A DNA stretch of 11,595 nt from Ruminococcaceae bacterium UBA794 (GTDB lineage: Bacteria > Bacillota > Clostridia > Oscillospirales > Ruminococcaceae). The notes under the pieces were generated by a model. It was given only the letters and a program-made list of their open reading frames with translations. It did no database searches and was not told the origin of the DNA. The stretch covers positions 6,601 through 18,195 of the forward strand of contig DBIU01000010.1 of assembly GCA_002304735.1 (NCBI GenBank), read 5' to 3'. How positions within the stretch are numbered: position 1 is the first letter of the stretch; each line of letters opens with the position of its first letter. Both the position numbers and the translations under genes were made by a program. This document shows, piece by piece, positions 6,115 to 11,595 of the stretch.

Positions 6115-6930
6115 ATCAATAGTTTTTTAAGTTGGATCGGCGGTAAGAAAAGCAGCCGAGATATTATCGTGCCACGCTTTCCGATGTTCTATGAGAAATA
6201 CATCGAGGTCTTCGGAGGCGGCGGGTGGATACTTTTCGCAAAGCCGCCGGGCAATGACCATGAGGTGTTCAACGACGCAAATTCAAATATTTCAAATTTG
6301 TTTTATTGCGTTCGGGAACACAGCTCGGAGCTTATCGAAAAGCTGAGATATGTGCTTAATTGTCGAGAGGACTTTGATCGCATAAAACACATCATCAGTC
6401 AAAAAGCGGAGATTGGCGATGTGCAAAGAGCGGCAAATTTTTATCAATTGATAAGGTATTCCTACGCAAGTTCCTGTGACAGCTTCGGCGGCAAGCCTCA
6501 CAGTATGTGGGGTAATTTTCCGCTTATTGAACAGGCTTCGCGGCGATTGCAAAAAGTTGTAATTGAAAATAAAGACTTTGAAAAACTCATCAATTCGCAG
6601 GACAGCGAGGTGAGCTTTTTTTATTGCGATCCGCCGTACTACTCGACCGAGGGGTATTATCAAAACGTGGGTTTCACGACCGCAGACCACGAAAGGCTTC
6701 GCAACGCTTTGGGCTCAATCAAGGGAAAGTTTTTGGTTTCATACAACGACTGCCCCGAAATACGCGAGTTGTACAAAGGTTACAAAATGTATTCGTATGA
6801 GCGCCTGAACAATATCCGACAGCGGTTTGACGGCGGGAGTATGTTCGGAGAGTTGCTCATAGCAAACTATGATCTTAACGAGAGGCTTAACGCCAATCGT
6901 CAGATATCACTTTATGACATGGAGGTTTAA
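6115..6930 (+). CDS. D12-class adenine-N6 DNA methyltransferase (Dam-like)
   Basis: Methylates adenine N6 in DNA using S-adenosylmethionine. Numbered from ATC 6115: WIGGKK (7-12) opens the fold, YIEVFGGGGWILF (29-41) is the AdoMet-binding motif, and CDPPYYS (171-177) is the catalytic motif. The FVSY-like and late motifs follow, for 271 aa in total, usual for this class. GGGAGGTGA (6101-6109) is placed 5 bases before ATC 6115, exactly where homologues I recall begin (M-N-S-F-x-S-W-I-G-G-K). In-frame ATG 6094 has no ribosome binding site and lies inside the leader stem; GTG 6106 overlaps the ribosome binding site itself. So either ATC or ATG 6094 is used. No partner nuclease is present; it may protect element DNA from host restriction or mark it. 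Confidence 0.88.
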   Translation: MNSFLSWIGGKKSSRDIIVPRFPMFYEKYIEVFGGGGWILFAKPPGNDHEVFNDANSNISNLFYCVREHSSELIEKLRYVLNCREDFDRIKHIISQKAEIGDVQRAANFYQLIRYSYASSCDSFGGKPHSMWGNFPLIEQASRRLQKVVIENKDFEKLINSQDSEVSFFYCDPPYYSTEGYYQNVGFTTADHERLRNALGSIKGKFLVSYNDCPEIRELYKGYKMYSYERLNNIRQRFDGGSMFGELLIANYDLNERLNANRQISLYDMEV

Positions 6931-6933
6931 ATT

Positions 6934-7206
6934 ATGTTGACATTCAGAAGCAAAGTCACGCGCGGCGGGAATTTCAAGATCTCGCCGCAGGTCTTGGACA
7001 TTCTGGGCGCGGAGATTGGTGACGAACTCACTATTACGGTGAATGACGGCGTGTCAGAAAAGCCGCACTGCTGCGAACTTTGCGAGGACTGCCTGAATAT
7101 TCCGACCGAGTATTTCAAGATGGCGGGAATTTCGCCGGACGCAAAAATCGAGATCTACGCGGATAACGGTTTGATTGAGATCAGAGAGGTTGAGGACGAT
7201 GACTGA
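6934..7206 (+). CDS. Tandem AbrB/SpoVT-like DNA-binding protein, 90 aa
   Basis: Two swapped-hairpin-like half domains are visible. Residues about 1-38 read FRSKVTRGGNFKISPQVLDILGAEIGDELTITV. Residues 54-88 read LNIPTEYFKMAGISPDAKIEIYADNGLIEIRE. Both follow the AbrB pattern of a strand, I-P or I-S-P, a short helix, then 'G-x-x-x-D-x-L/I-x-I' strands. The linker carries His45 and Cys46, 47, 50 and 53, which could bind a metal ion. Proteins of this fold act as transition-state regulators or antitoxins. ATG 6934 lies 7 bases after GGAGGT (6921-6926). The end overlaps the next start (ATGACTGA, 7199-7206), so it is coupled to the antirepressor remnant. A regulator of this operon is plausible. Confidence 0.65.
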   Translation: MLTFRSKVTRGGNFKISPQVLDILGAEIGDELTITVNDGVSEKPHCCELCEDCLNIPTEYFKMAGISPDAKIEIYADNGLIEIREVEDDD

Positions 7207-7956
7207 GAATGAAATTATCCTTTTTAAGCACGATGAATTCGGCGAGATCAGAACGCTGAATATTGACGGCGAGCCGTGGTTTGTTGCAAAGATATTACAA
7301 GTGTTTTAAAATACAGTAATTCTCGAAAAGCAATTGCAGACCATGTTGACGGTGAGGACAAGGGGGTAACGAAATGTTACACCCTTGGGGGAGCGCAGGA
7401 TTTAACCGTAATAAATGAAAGCGGTCTTTATAGCTTGATACTTTCAAGCAAAATGCCCGAAGCCAAAAAATTCAAACGTTGGGTTACTGCCGAAGTGCTT
7501 CCCTCTTTGAGAAAACACGGTGCATACTTCACAGCAGAAACCTTGCATAAGACAATGAGCGATCCTCGTGAGCTGGCAAAGCTGCTCAACACTCTCGCCG
7601 ATGAGCAGGAAAAATGCAAGAAGCTCGAAAAGGAAAACGCCTTGCTTGCGGGGAAAGCAAATTATTATGACCGCATTTTGCACAGCAAAAATTCCGTCCC
7701 CGTAACGCAGATTGCAAAGGACTACGGCATGACAGCGATTGCGTTCAACAGAATGCTTCACGATTACGGAATCCAGTACGCCGTGAGAAATACATGGGTG
7801 CTGTACGCGGAATATGCAAACCTCGGCTACACGCAGAGCAGAACCTACGCAATTGACGAGGACAAGGCGGTTATGCACACCTCCTGGACTCAGAAAGGGC
7901 GCATTTTCCTTTACGGATTTTTAAAATCGCATGGCGTTCTGCCTATGTGCGAATAG
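7199..7956 (+). pseudogene. BRO-N / KilAC phage-type antirepressor, frameshifted
   Basis: ATG 7199 starts a BRO N-terminal domain (LFKHDEFGEIRTLNIDGEPWFVAK), which stops at 7307-7309 after 36 codons. The expected continuation, D-I-T-S-V-L-K-Y-S-N-S-R-K-A, is in the minus-one frame from base 7291. One missing G after 7291 explains the break exactly (AAG-GAT expected). The rest is intact to 7956: GLYSLILSSKMPEAKKFKRWVTAEVLPSLRKHG completes BRO-N, then a coiled-coil-like ADEQEKCKKLEKENALL segment and a C-terminal KilAC domain (VTQIAKDYGMTAIAFNRMLHDYGIQY). A GTG at 7276 could restart translation but would lose the first strands. A sequencing error, a recent mutation or recoding are the possibilities; the clean downstream frame argues for a recent event. 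Such proteins bind DNA and control phage or element induction. Confidence 0.8.
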
Positions 7957-7966
7957 GAGGACAATG

Positions 7967-8686
7967 ATGAAACCGTTGTATAAATATTCGGTCGAAACAG
8001 CGAAGCATAACGGCGAATTGAACGATTGGCGGGAAAGCCGCGACGAAAATATTCGCTGCCGGGATTTTCTTGACGAGCAGGTCAGAGAAAAATTTGACGG
8101 GTTTCGTCTGCCCGATGAATGTGCCGAAAATACAATTAAAGAGTTCGGCTATGACAGAACGATGTGGGTAATTGCGAATACAATTCTCATGCGCAAAGGC
8201 GACGGAAGATTCAGTCAGCAGAATCGAAAGTGGGCGCAGAGCCTTAATGTTCCGCAGGATCGGCATAATTACGAATTCGCTTTGGAATCGCACAGCTGCA
8301 CGGTTGACGGGCTTGCAAGCGATGTTCGGAAAATGTATGCGAAGCTCGGCTTATTTTCGGGAGAGCATATCGCGAAGTCGGACGAGCCGCAGGACTATGC
8401 GGGAAAGCTGTTAATTCTTCGGGATACTTCTCTGAAAGAGGATTTCCGAACGCCGGAAAATCAGTTATTTCTCGCGGAAAGCGGATTCGGGTGTTCGCCC
8501 GACAAAAGCGGGAGAAAAGTATTCGGGAAATTTTTGCTGGACGGCGAAAAAGCGCAGTTTTACCGTGAAGATTTCGCCGGAATAATCGCTGAAGAAAATA
8601 TTCCCGATTGGGCGAGGGAGAAGCTCGAACAGCTTACGGCAAAACAGGAGCAGACGCAGAATGATTCGCCCGAAATGAAGATGTAA
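7967..8686 (+). CDS. DUF3849 domain protein, 239 aa
   Basis: AGGAGG (7955-7960) is 6 bases before ATG 7967; ATG 7964 is in frame but too close. Residues about 4-125 match DUF3849: YKYSVETAKHNGELNDWRESRDENIRC, then GFRLPDEC, MWVIANTI and DGRFSQQNRKWA. Residues about 140-225 hold a second module I recall fused to this domain in other elements: GKLLILRDTSLKEDFRTPENQLFLAESGFGCSPDKSGRKVFGKFL, ending NIPDWAREKLEQL. No biochemical function is known to me. The C-terminal linker KQEQTQN leads to the tail DSPEMKM. It is the last gene of the accessory block, and a structured intergenic region follows it. Confidence 0.82.
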   Translation: MKPLYKYSVETAKHNGELNDWRESRDENIRCRDFLDEQVREKFDGFRLPDECAENTIKEFGYDRTMWVIANTILMRKGDGRFSQQNRKWAQSLNVPQDRHNYEFALESHSCTVDGLASDVRKMYAKLGLFSGEHIAKSDEPQDYAGKLLILRDTSLKEDFRTPENQLFLAESGFGCSPDKSGRKVFGKFLLDGEKAQFYREDFAGIIAEENIPDWAREKLEQLTAKQEQTQNDSPEMKM

Positions 8687-8694
8687 TACCGCCT

Positions 8695-8762
8695 GTTGCC
8701 CTTTGTTGCGGCGCGTCCTGCGCCGCTTTGGGGCAACTGCAGCAACGTCCTTGTTGCTGCAG
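8695..8762 (+). other. Paired hairpins between DUF3849 and pilus-type genes
   Basis: GTTGCCC (8695-8701) pairs with GGGCAAC (8731-8737), enclosing GCGGCGC (8708-8714) with GCGCCGC (8720-8726). Directly after, CTGCAGCAAC (8737-8746) pairs perfectly with GTTGCTGCAG (8753-8762). CTGCAG at 8757-8762 can also pair with the downstream CTGCGG (8769-8774) followed by five T residues, with one mismatch. A terminator, processing site or regulatory RNA is possible. It is by far the most GC-structured spot in the right half. Confidence 0.6.
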
Positions 8763-8799
8763 AGAAATCTGCGGTTTTTGCATAAATAAATTAATTTTT

Positions 8800-8817
8800 T
8801 GGAGGATTTTTTTATGA
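8800..8817 (+). repeat. 18-bp ribosome-binding repeat, copy 1
   Basis: TGGAGGATTTTTTTATGA includes the ribosome binding site and start codon of the first DUF6133 gene and recurs exactly at 9770-9787 before the second. Conservation of a non-coding leader suggests duplication of the whole unit or selection on initiation. Confidence 0.8.
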
Positions 8818-9110
8818 AAAACTTTTTCAAGAGAGCAAAGAACACATTTGTCGGTGCAGCGACATTTGTAAAGACAAAGGCTTGCGGTTTTATCGCGAGA
8901 GTACGCGACAAATTCCGCATGAGAACGGCACAGACGAGGGTTATGCTCGCCGCCAACCGTGCGGAGAATTTCGTTGACAGCGGTATCAAAATTCTGATTG
9001 CTGTGGTTATCGGCGCACTTCTGCTCGGCGGTCTGTACGCACTTTTCGGCGATACAATTATGCCTACCGTTACTCAGAAAGTAACAGAAATGTTCAATTT
9101 TAAGGGCTGA
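8814..9110 (+). CDS. DUF6133 small membrane protein, pilin-like, copy 1
   Basis: A 98-aa protein. Residues 1-43 are strongly basic (many K/R) and variable. Residues 44-90 are a conserved block, MLAANRAENFVDSG then a membrane segment at about 58-77, then ALFGDTIMPTVTQKV. I recognise this as the DUF6133 type found beside Tad-like genes in clostridial elements. The layout of a positive N-terminus, one helix and a short C-terminus suits a small type IVb pilin-like subunit handled by the prepilin peptidase encoded downstream, but no standard G-x4-E cleavage site is obvious. ATG 8814 follows GGAGG (8801-8805). The stop overlaps the next ATG (TGATG). Confidence 0.75.
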   Translation: MKNFFKRAKNTFVGAATFVKTKACGFIARVRDKFRMRTAQTRVMLAANRAENFVDSGIKILIAVVIGALLLGGLYALFGDTIMPTVTQKVTEMFNFKG

Positions 9111-9331
9111 TGGAAAAGCTCGGAATGTGGCTTATAGTGCTGATTGCGGTCGTGTTTTTGGTGCGTCCGCAAAGCACAAAAGCCGTTGAAGAACAACAAT
9201 ATGCTGCAAGTGCGGAGTGCGCCGATGAAGAATCAGATAGCGGAGCAATCATTTTAACGGTCGTAATAATCGTGATCATTATCGGCGCAGCCGCAACCGC
9301 TTGCGGAACGGAGAAAATTCATGAAAATTGA
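9110..9331 (+). CDS. Small two-helix membrane protein, 73 aa
   Basis: I do not recognise it. Residues 4-18 (LGMWLIVLIAVVFLV) and 45-65 (GAIILTVVIIVIIIGAAATAC) are clear membrane segments, separated by a 25-residue loop that is acidic near residues 37-44. The start overlaps the preceding stop by one base, so it is coupled to the DUF6133 gene, and the end overlaps the next gene by 11 bases. Position suggests a membrane partner of the pilus-type proteins. Confidence 0.72.
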   Translation: MEKLGMWLIVLIAVVFLVRPQSTKAVEEQQYAASAECADEESDSGAIILTVVIIVIIIGAAATACGTEKIHEN

Positions 9332-9653
9332 CGTAAGGATCAACAGTTTAACGCCCGGAGAGGGCAGTGTTAAGGCAACCGCTTCGGCGAACCTTGACGA
9401 CTGCTTTGCCGTCAAAAACATTCGCGTGGTTGAGGGGAAAAACGGACTTTTCGTTTCAATGCCCTCGTATAAGGGAACGGACGGTGAGTATCACGACCTC
9501 TGCTTCCCCACCACTCCCGAGCTGAGAAAACAGCTTAACGGCGCGGTTGCGGAAGCGTACAAACAGGCTATCGTGCAGCTTCAGGAGCAGACTGCGGCAA
9601 ATTTTACACAGTCGGAACAGACGTATGAGTCTGCTCCGACGATGTCGATGTAA
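9321..9653 (+). CDS. spoVG: SpoVG family protein, 110 aa
   Basis: Residues 1-86 match SpoVG: M-K-I-D-V-R-I-N, SVKATASANLDDCFAVKNIRVVEGKNGLFVSMPS and a DGEYHDLCFP turn with the final helix. Chromosomal SpoVG is a site-specific nucleic-acid-binding regulator of sporulation and septation in Firmicutes. Copies on conjugative elements are common, and their role there is not established. Here it sits inside a pilus-type operon, overlapping the upstream gene by 11 bases, which argues for a role tied to the element. The extension beyond the fold is Q/T/S-rich and ends ESAPTMSM, a clear shared tail. ATG 9321 follows GGAG (9311-9314). Confidence 0.85.
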   Translation: MKIDVRINSLTPGEGSVKATASANLDDCFAVKNIRVVEGKNGLFVSMPSYKGTDGEYHDLCFPTTPELRKQLNGAVAEAYKQAIVQLQEQTAANFTQSEQTYESAPTMSM

Positions 9654-9769
9654 TTAAAATTGTCGGGAATTATTTGCGCCGTTGGAGATCAGAGATCGAG
9701 CCGCATTTATTTGTCGAATTTATCGGATCGGATATCGGCGCTTTGACCGGGAATTTTATAAATATTTTA

Positions 9770-9787
9770 TGGAGGATTTTTTTATGA
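9770..9787 (+). repeat. 18-bp ribosome-binding repeat, copy 2
   Basis: This is an exact copy of 8800-8817 covering the ribosome binding site and start of the second DUF6133 gene. Confidence 0.8.
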
Positions 9788-10092
9788 GAAACTTTTTTAA
9801 GAACATTTTTAAGTCGGCAAAAGCAAAGTTCAGCGACGTAAAGGCGGCGGTGTGCCGTAAGATTCAGAGAACCCGCGCGGCAATCAGGACGGCGGCGCTC
9901 AGGTTCGCGGTTCGCAGCAATACCATGCTTGCGGCAAACCGCGCGGAGAACTTCGTTGACAGCGGCATCAAGATTCTGATCGCTGTCGTTATCGGCGCGC
10001 TGCTCCTCGGCGGTTTGTACGCTCTGTTCGGCGACACAATTATGCCTACCGTAACGCAGAAAGTACAGGATATGTTCGATTTCAAGGGCTGA
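9784..10092 (+). CDS. DUF6133 small membrane protein, pilin-like, copy 2
   Basis: A 102-aa paralogue of the protein at 8814. ATG 9784 follows GGAGG (9771-9775). The N-terminal 47 residues are basic and differ from copy 1 apart from the opening NFFK. Residues 48-94 are identical to copy 1, and the end differs only slightly (QDMFDFKG against TEMFNFKG). Over those 47 codons the DNA shows 18 silent changes and no amino-acid change, so the block is under strong purifying selection. Membrane segment about residues 62-81. The stop overlaps the TadV start by one base, tying this copy to the prepilin peptidase. A pilin or minor pilin is the best guess. Confidence 0.78.
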   Translation: MRNFFKNIFKSAKAKFSDVKAAVCRKIQRTRAAIRTAALRFAVRSNTMLAANRAENFVDSGIKILIAVVIGALLLGGLYALFGDTIMPTVTQKVQDMFDFKG

Positions 10093-10508
10093 TGAACGGC
10101 TCTGTTATGCAGTTTGCCGCAATTACAATATTGCTTGGCATCGGCTCGGTGATGGACATAAAAACCCGTGAAATTCCGAATTGGATCAGTGCTGCTGTTT
10201 TAATTACGGCGGCGCTTAATTTTAATTTGGCGAATTTATGGGGTATAATTGTCGCCGTAATATTCTTCTCCGTGGCGCTCGCTACGGGGAAGATCGGCGG
10301 CGGTGATGTCAAGCTCATCGCGGCTTTGAGCGTAGTTTGCGGACTTTGGAGCAGCTTTGCACTGCTCCTTTTCGCACAGATTTCCATGCTCAATTTTTAT
10401 GCGGGATTTTATTTATTCTGCAAAATTAACGGTAAAACGGCGGAGAAATCTCTGCCGTTTGTGCCGTTTATTTTTATCGGCTATTTGGCTTCAAAACTCA
10501 TTTTTTGA
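10092..10508 (+). CDS. tadV: TadV/CpaA-type prepilin peptidase (A24 family), 138 aa
   Basis: A membrane aspartic peptidase that cleaves type IV prepilins. The two catalytic aspartates are visible: Asp22 in SVMDIKTREIPNW and Asp72 in the GGGD motif of GKIGGGDVKLIAA. The short length without a methylase domain is typical of the TadV/CpaA branch. Hydrophobic segments cover most of the remainder (about 7-20, 35-65, 76-100, 122-137). ATG 10092 overlaps the DUF6133 stop. The neighbouring DUF6133 proteins are the obvious candidate substrates, by position. The next gene starts 14 bases after its stop. Confidence 0.88.
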   Translation: MNGSVMQFAAITILLGIGSVMDIKTREIPNWISAAVLITAALNFNLANLWGIIVAVIFFSVALATGKIGGGDVKLIAALSVVCGLWSSFALLLFAQISMLNFYAGFYLFCKINGKTAEKSLPFVPFIFIGYLASKLIF

Positions 10509-10522
10509 AAGGAAGAACGGCA

Positions 10523-11479
10523 ATGAAATTTTTGAAAAACAGAACGGTTCTCGGCGTGGTTTGCATTGCGCTGGCACTTATTATCTGCTTCGCGATCACT
10601 CCGCTTTTTAACGCCTCGAAAAACAGCACAATGAAAATCGTGCGCGTAAAAAGCGACTTGAAAATCGGGCAGGAGATAACTTCTAAGGACATCGAGGTCG
10701 TTGAAGTCGGAGCGTATAATATGCCATCCGAGGTCATGCAGAAATCCGAGGACGTTGTCGGAAAATACGCGGCTGCCGAGATGATCAAGGGCGAGTATGT
10801 TCTCTCGGCGAAAGTAAGCGATACCCCCGCTTCGGAAAACGCGTATTTGTACGGCTTAACGGGCGAGAAAAGAGCGATTTCAATCACTATTCCGAGCTTT
10901 GCGGGCGGTCTTTCGGGAAAGCTCATTTCGGGGGATATTGTTTCAATTATCGCGGTCGATTATAAGGAAAAGGGCGAAACGCTTGTTCCCGATGAACTTC
11001 AATATGTTGAGGTGATCGCGGTTACCGACAAAAAGGGCAATGATGACGAAACAGTTACCGTGAAACCCGACGGCGAGGAAGAAACGGAACTCCCCGAAAC
11101 CGTTACCTTGCTCGTTACTCCCGAACAGGCGAATATCCTCGCCGAGCTTGAAGCGGAGGGCGAAATTCATGTCGCGCTCGTATACCGTGGCACAGCAGAA
11201 AACGCTCAGAAATTTATTTCCGCGCAGGAAAAATACTTGGAGGAATTGGCTTTGAAAAATGAAAAAGAAAACGAAAATACTGACAAGCCCGAAGTGCCGC
11301 AGAAGCCTACGCAGAGCGAGATTACCGAGGATAAAAATTCCGCGGGGAATTCCGGCGAAAACAATTCCGAGATCGATAAAATAATTATTGATCCCGAAAA
11401 TAATTCCGATACGCAGTCGGAAAATAATTCGGACGACAATTCCGAAACGGAGGTGACCTCAAGTGGCGAATCTGTTTAA
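10523..11479 (+). CDS. cpaB: CpaB/RcpC-type SAF-domain pilus assembly protein, 318 aa
   Basis: One N-terminal membrane segment (9-27), then a SAF domain (about 37-98: VRVKSDLKIGQEITSKDIEVVEVG, GKYAAAEMIKGEYVLSAKV) and a CpaB core (about 110-223) with KRAISITIP and a VTLLVTPEQANILAELEAEGEI segment typical of the family. In diderm bacteria CpaB supports the secretin; in monoderms it probably acts in the cell-surface Tad machine. I choose ATG 10523, behind AAAGGA (10508-10513). The last 80 residues are low-complexity, rich in N, S, E and D, and probably disordered outside the membrane. The next gene's ribosome binding site and GTG lie inside its 3' end. Confidence 0.88.
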   Translation: MKFLKNRTVLGVVCIALALIICFAITPLFNASKNSTMKIVRVKSDLKIGQEITSKDIEVVEVGAYNMPSEVMQKSEDVVGKYAAAEMIKGEYVLSAKVSDTPASENAYLYGLTGEKRAISITIPSFAGGLSGKLISGDIVSIIAVDYKEKGETLVPDELQYVEVIAVTDKKGNDDETVTVKPDGEEETELPETVTLLVTPEQANILAELEAEGEIHVALVYRGTAENAQKFISAQEKYLEELALKNEKENENTDKPEVPQKPTQSEITEDKNSAGNSGENNSEIDKIIIDPENNSDTQSENNSDDNSETEVTSSGESV

Positions 11480-11595
11480 AAGCCTTATGTCGCGCGGGGA
11501 CGATGACGAGGAACTCGATCTTGAATTCGATCTCGCAAACCCCGAAAACGATTGCTTTGAGCTGCCGCCCGACAGACGGGATAATCAGGTGCTTG
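11463..11595 (+). CDS. Start of a further gene, cut by the window edge (partial)
   Basis: GTG 11463 sits 6 bases after GGAGGTGA (11449-11456), inside the 3' end of the CpaB-like gene, so it is translationally coupled. The visible 44 residues begin VANLFKSLMSRGDDDEELDLEF and are highly acidic with no diagnostic motif. In Tad loci the next genes are often the TadZ/CpaE-type or TadA/CpaF ATPase, but the visible part does not decide this. Confidence 0.7.
   Translation, partial: MANLFKSLMSRGDDDEELDLEFDLANPENDCFELPPDRRDNQVL

Noticed and set aside
8943..8990. Standard type IV prepilin cleavage site in DUF6133
   Set aside because: A Glu follows the ANRA sequence, but the hydrophobic helix starts several residues later than in true Flp prepilins, so no site can be assigned.
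1..11595. CRISPR array, insertion sequence or tRNA genes
   Set aside because: There are no regularly spaced repeats, no transposase and no cloverleaf other than the tRNA-like part of tmRNA.

Overview
The window looks like chromosomal DNA from a Clostridia-class bacterium (Firmicutes, probably an Oscillospiraceae/Ruminococcaceae-type gut organism) carrying the left end of an integrative conjugative-type element. The evidence is a clostridial-style one-piece tmRNA gene, perfect Gram-positive Shine-Dalgarno sequences, and a suite of small proteins (DUF4314, DUF3849, LPD28-like, DUF6133, SpoVG and an ArdA-like protein) that typically travel on clostridial conjugative elements. No integrase, relaxase or second attachment site lies inside the window, so the element is inferred from gene content and position.

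Layout. Bases 1-100 hold the tail and terminator of an upstream transcript. Bases 121-515 hold the ssrA (tmRNA) gene with a consensus sigma-A promoter. Its 3' end is a classic integration target and is the presumed element boundary. Bases 516-973 are non-coding: a strong bidirectional terminator, an exact 20-bp direct repeat (521-540 and 751-770), several hairpins, a perfect palindrome (815-829) and another strong terminator (845-896) just ahead of the first gene. From 974 to the right edge every gene is on the plus strand and tightly packed, with several start/stop overlaps.

The first block (974-8686) is an accessory or 'leading region' set. It contains an 85-aa unknown, an ArdA-like protein, two small unknowns, a DUF4314 protein, a C5-cytosine DNA methyltransferase, a DUF1281/Api92-like protein, an LPD28-like protein, a Dam/D12-class adenine methyltransferase, a tandem AbrB-like protein, a frameshifted BRO/KilAC antirepressor and a DUF3849 protein. 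Two methyltransferases with no restriction enzyme plus an ArdA-like gene suggest protection of incoming DNA. The second block (8814 to the edge) is a Tad/Flp-type pilus-assembly set: two DUF6133 small membrane proteins, a 73-aa membrane protein, SpoVG, a TadV/CpaA prepilin peptidase, a CpaB/SAF protein and the start of a further gene.

Three patterns stand out. (1) At least six, probably seven, otherwise unrelated proteins end in the same short C-terminal tail, roughly Q/E-rich linker then S-[P/A]-x-M-x-M at the very C-terminus. (2) Both DNA methyltransferases lack an ATG where ribosome binding site and homology expect one: the cytosine enzyme has no ATG, GTG or TTG at all upstream of its AdoMet-binding motif (expected start is ATA), and the adenine enzyme has ATC at the expected place. 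(3) The adenine methyltransferase is preceded by a roughly 108-nt leader that folds into nested long-range stems. The two DUF6133 genes share 47 identical residues despite 18 silent codon differences.
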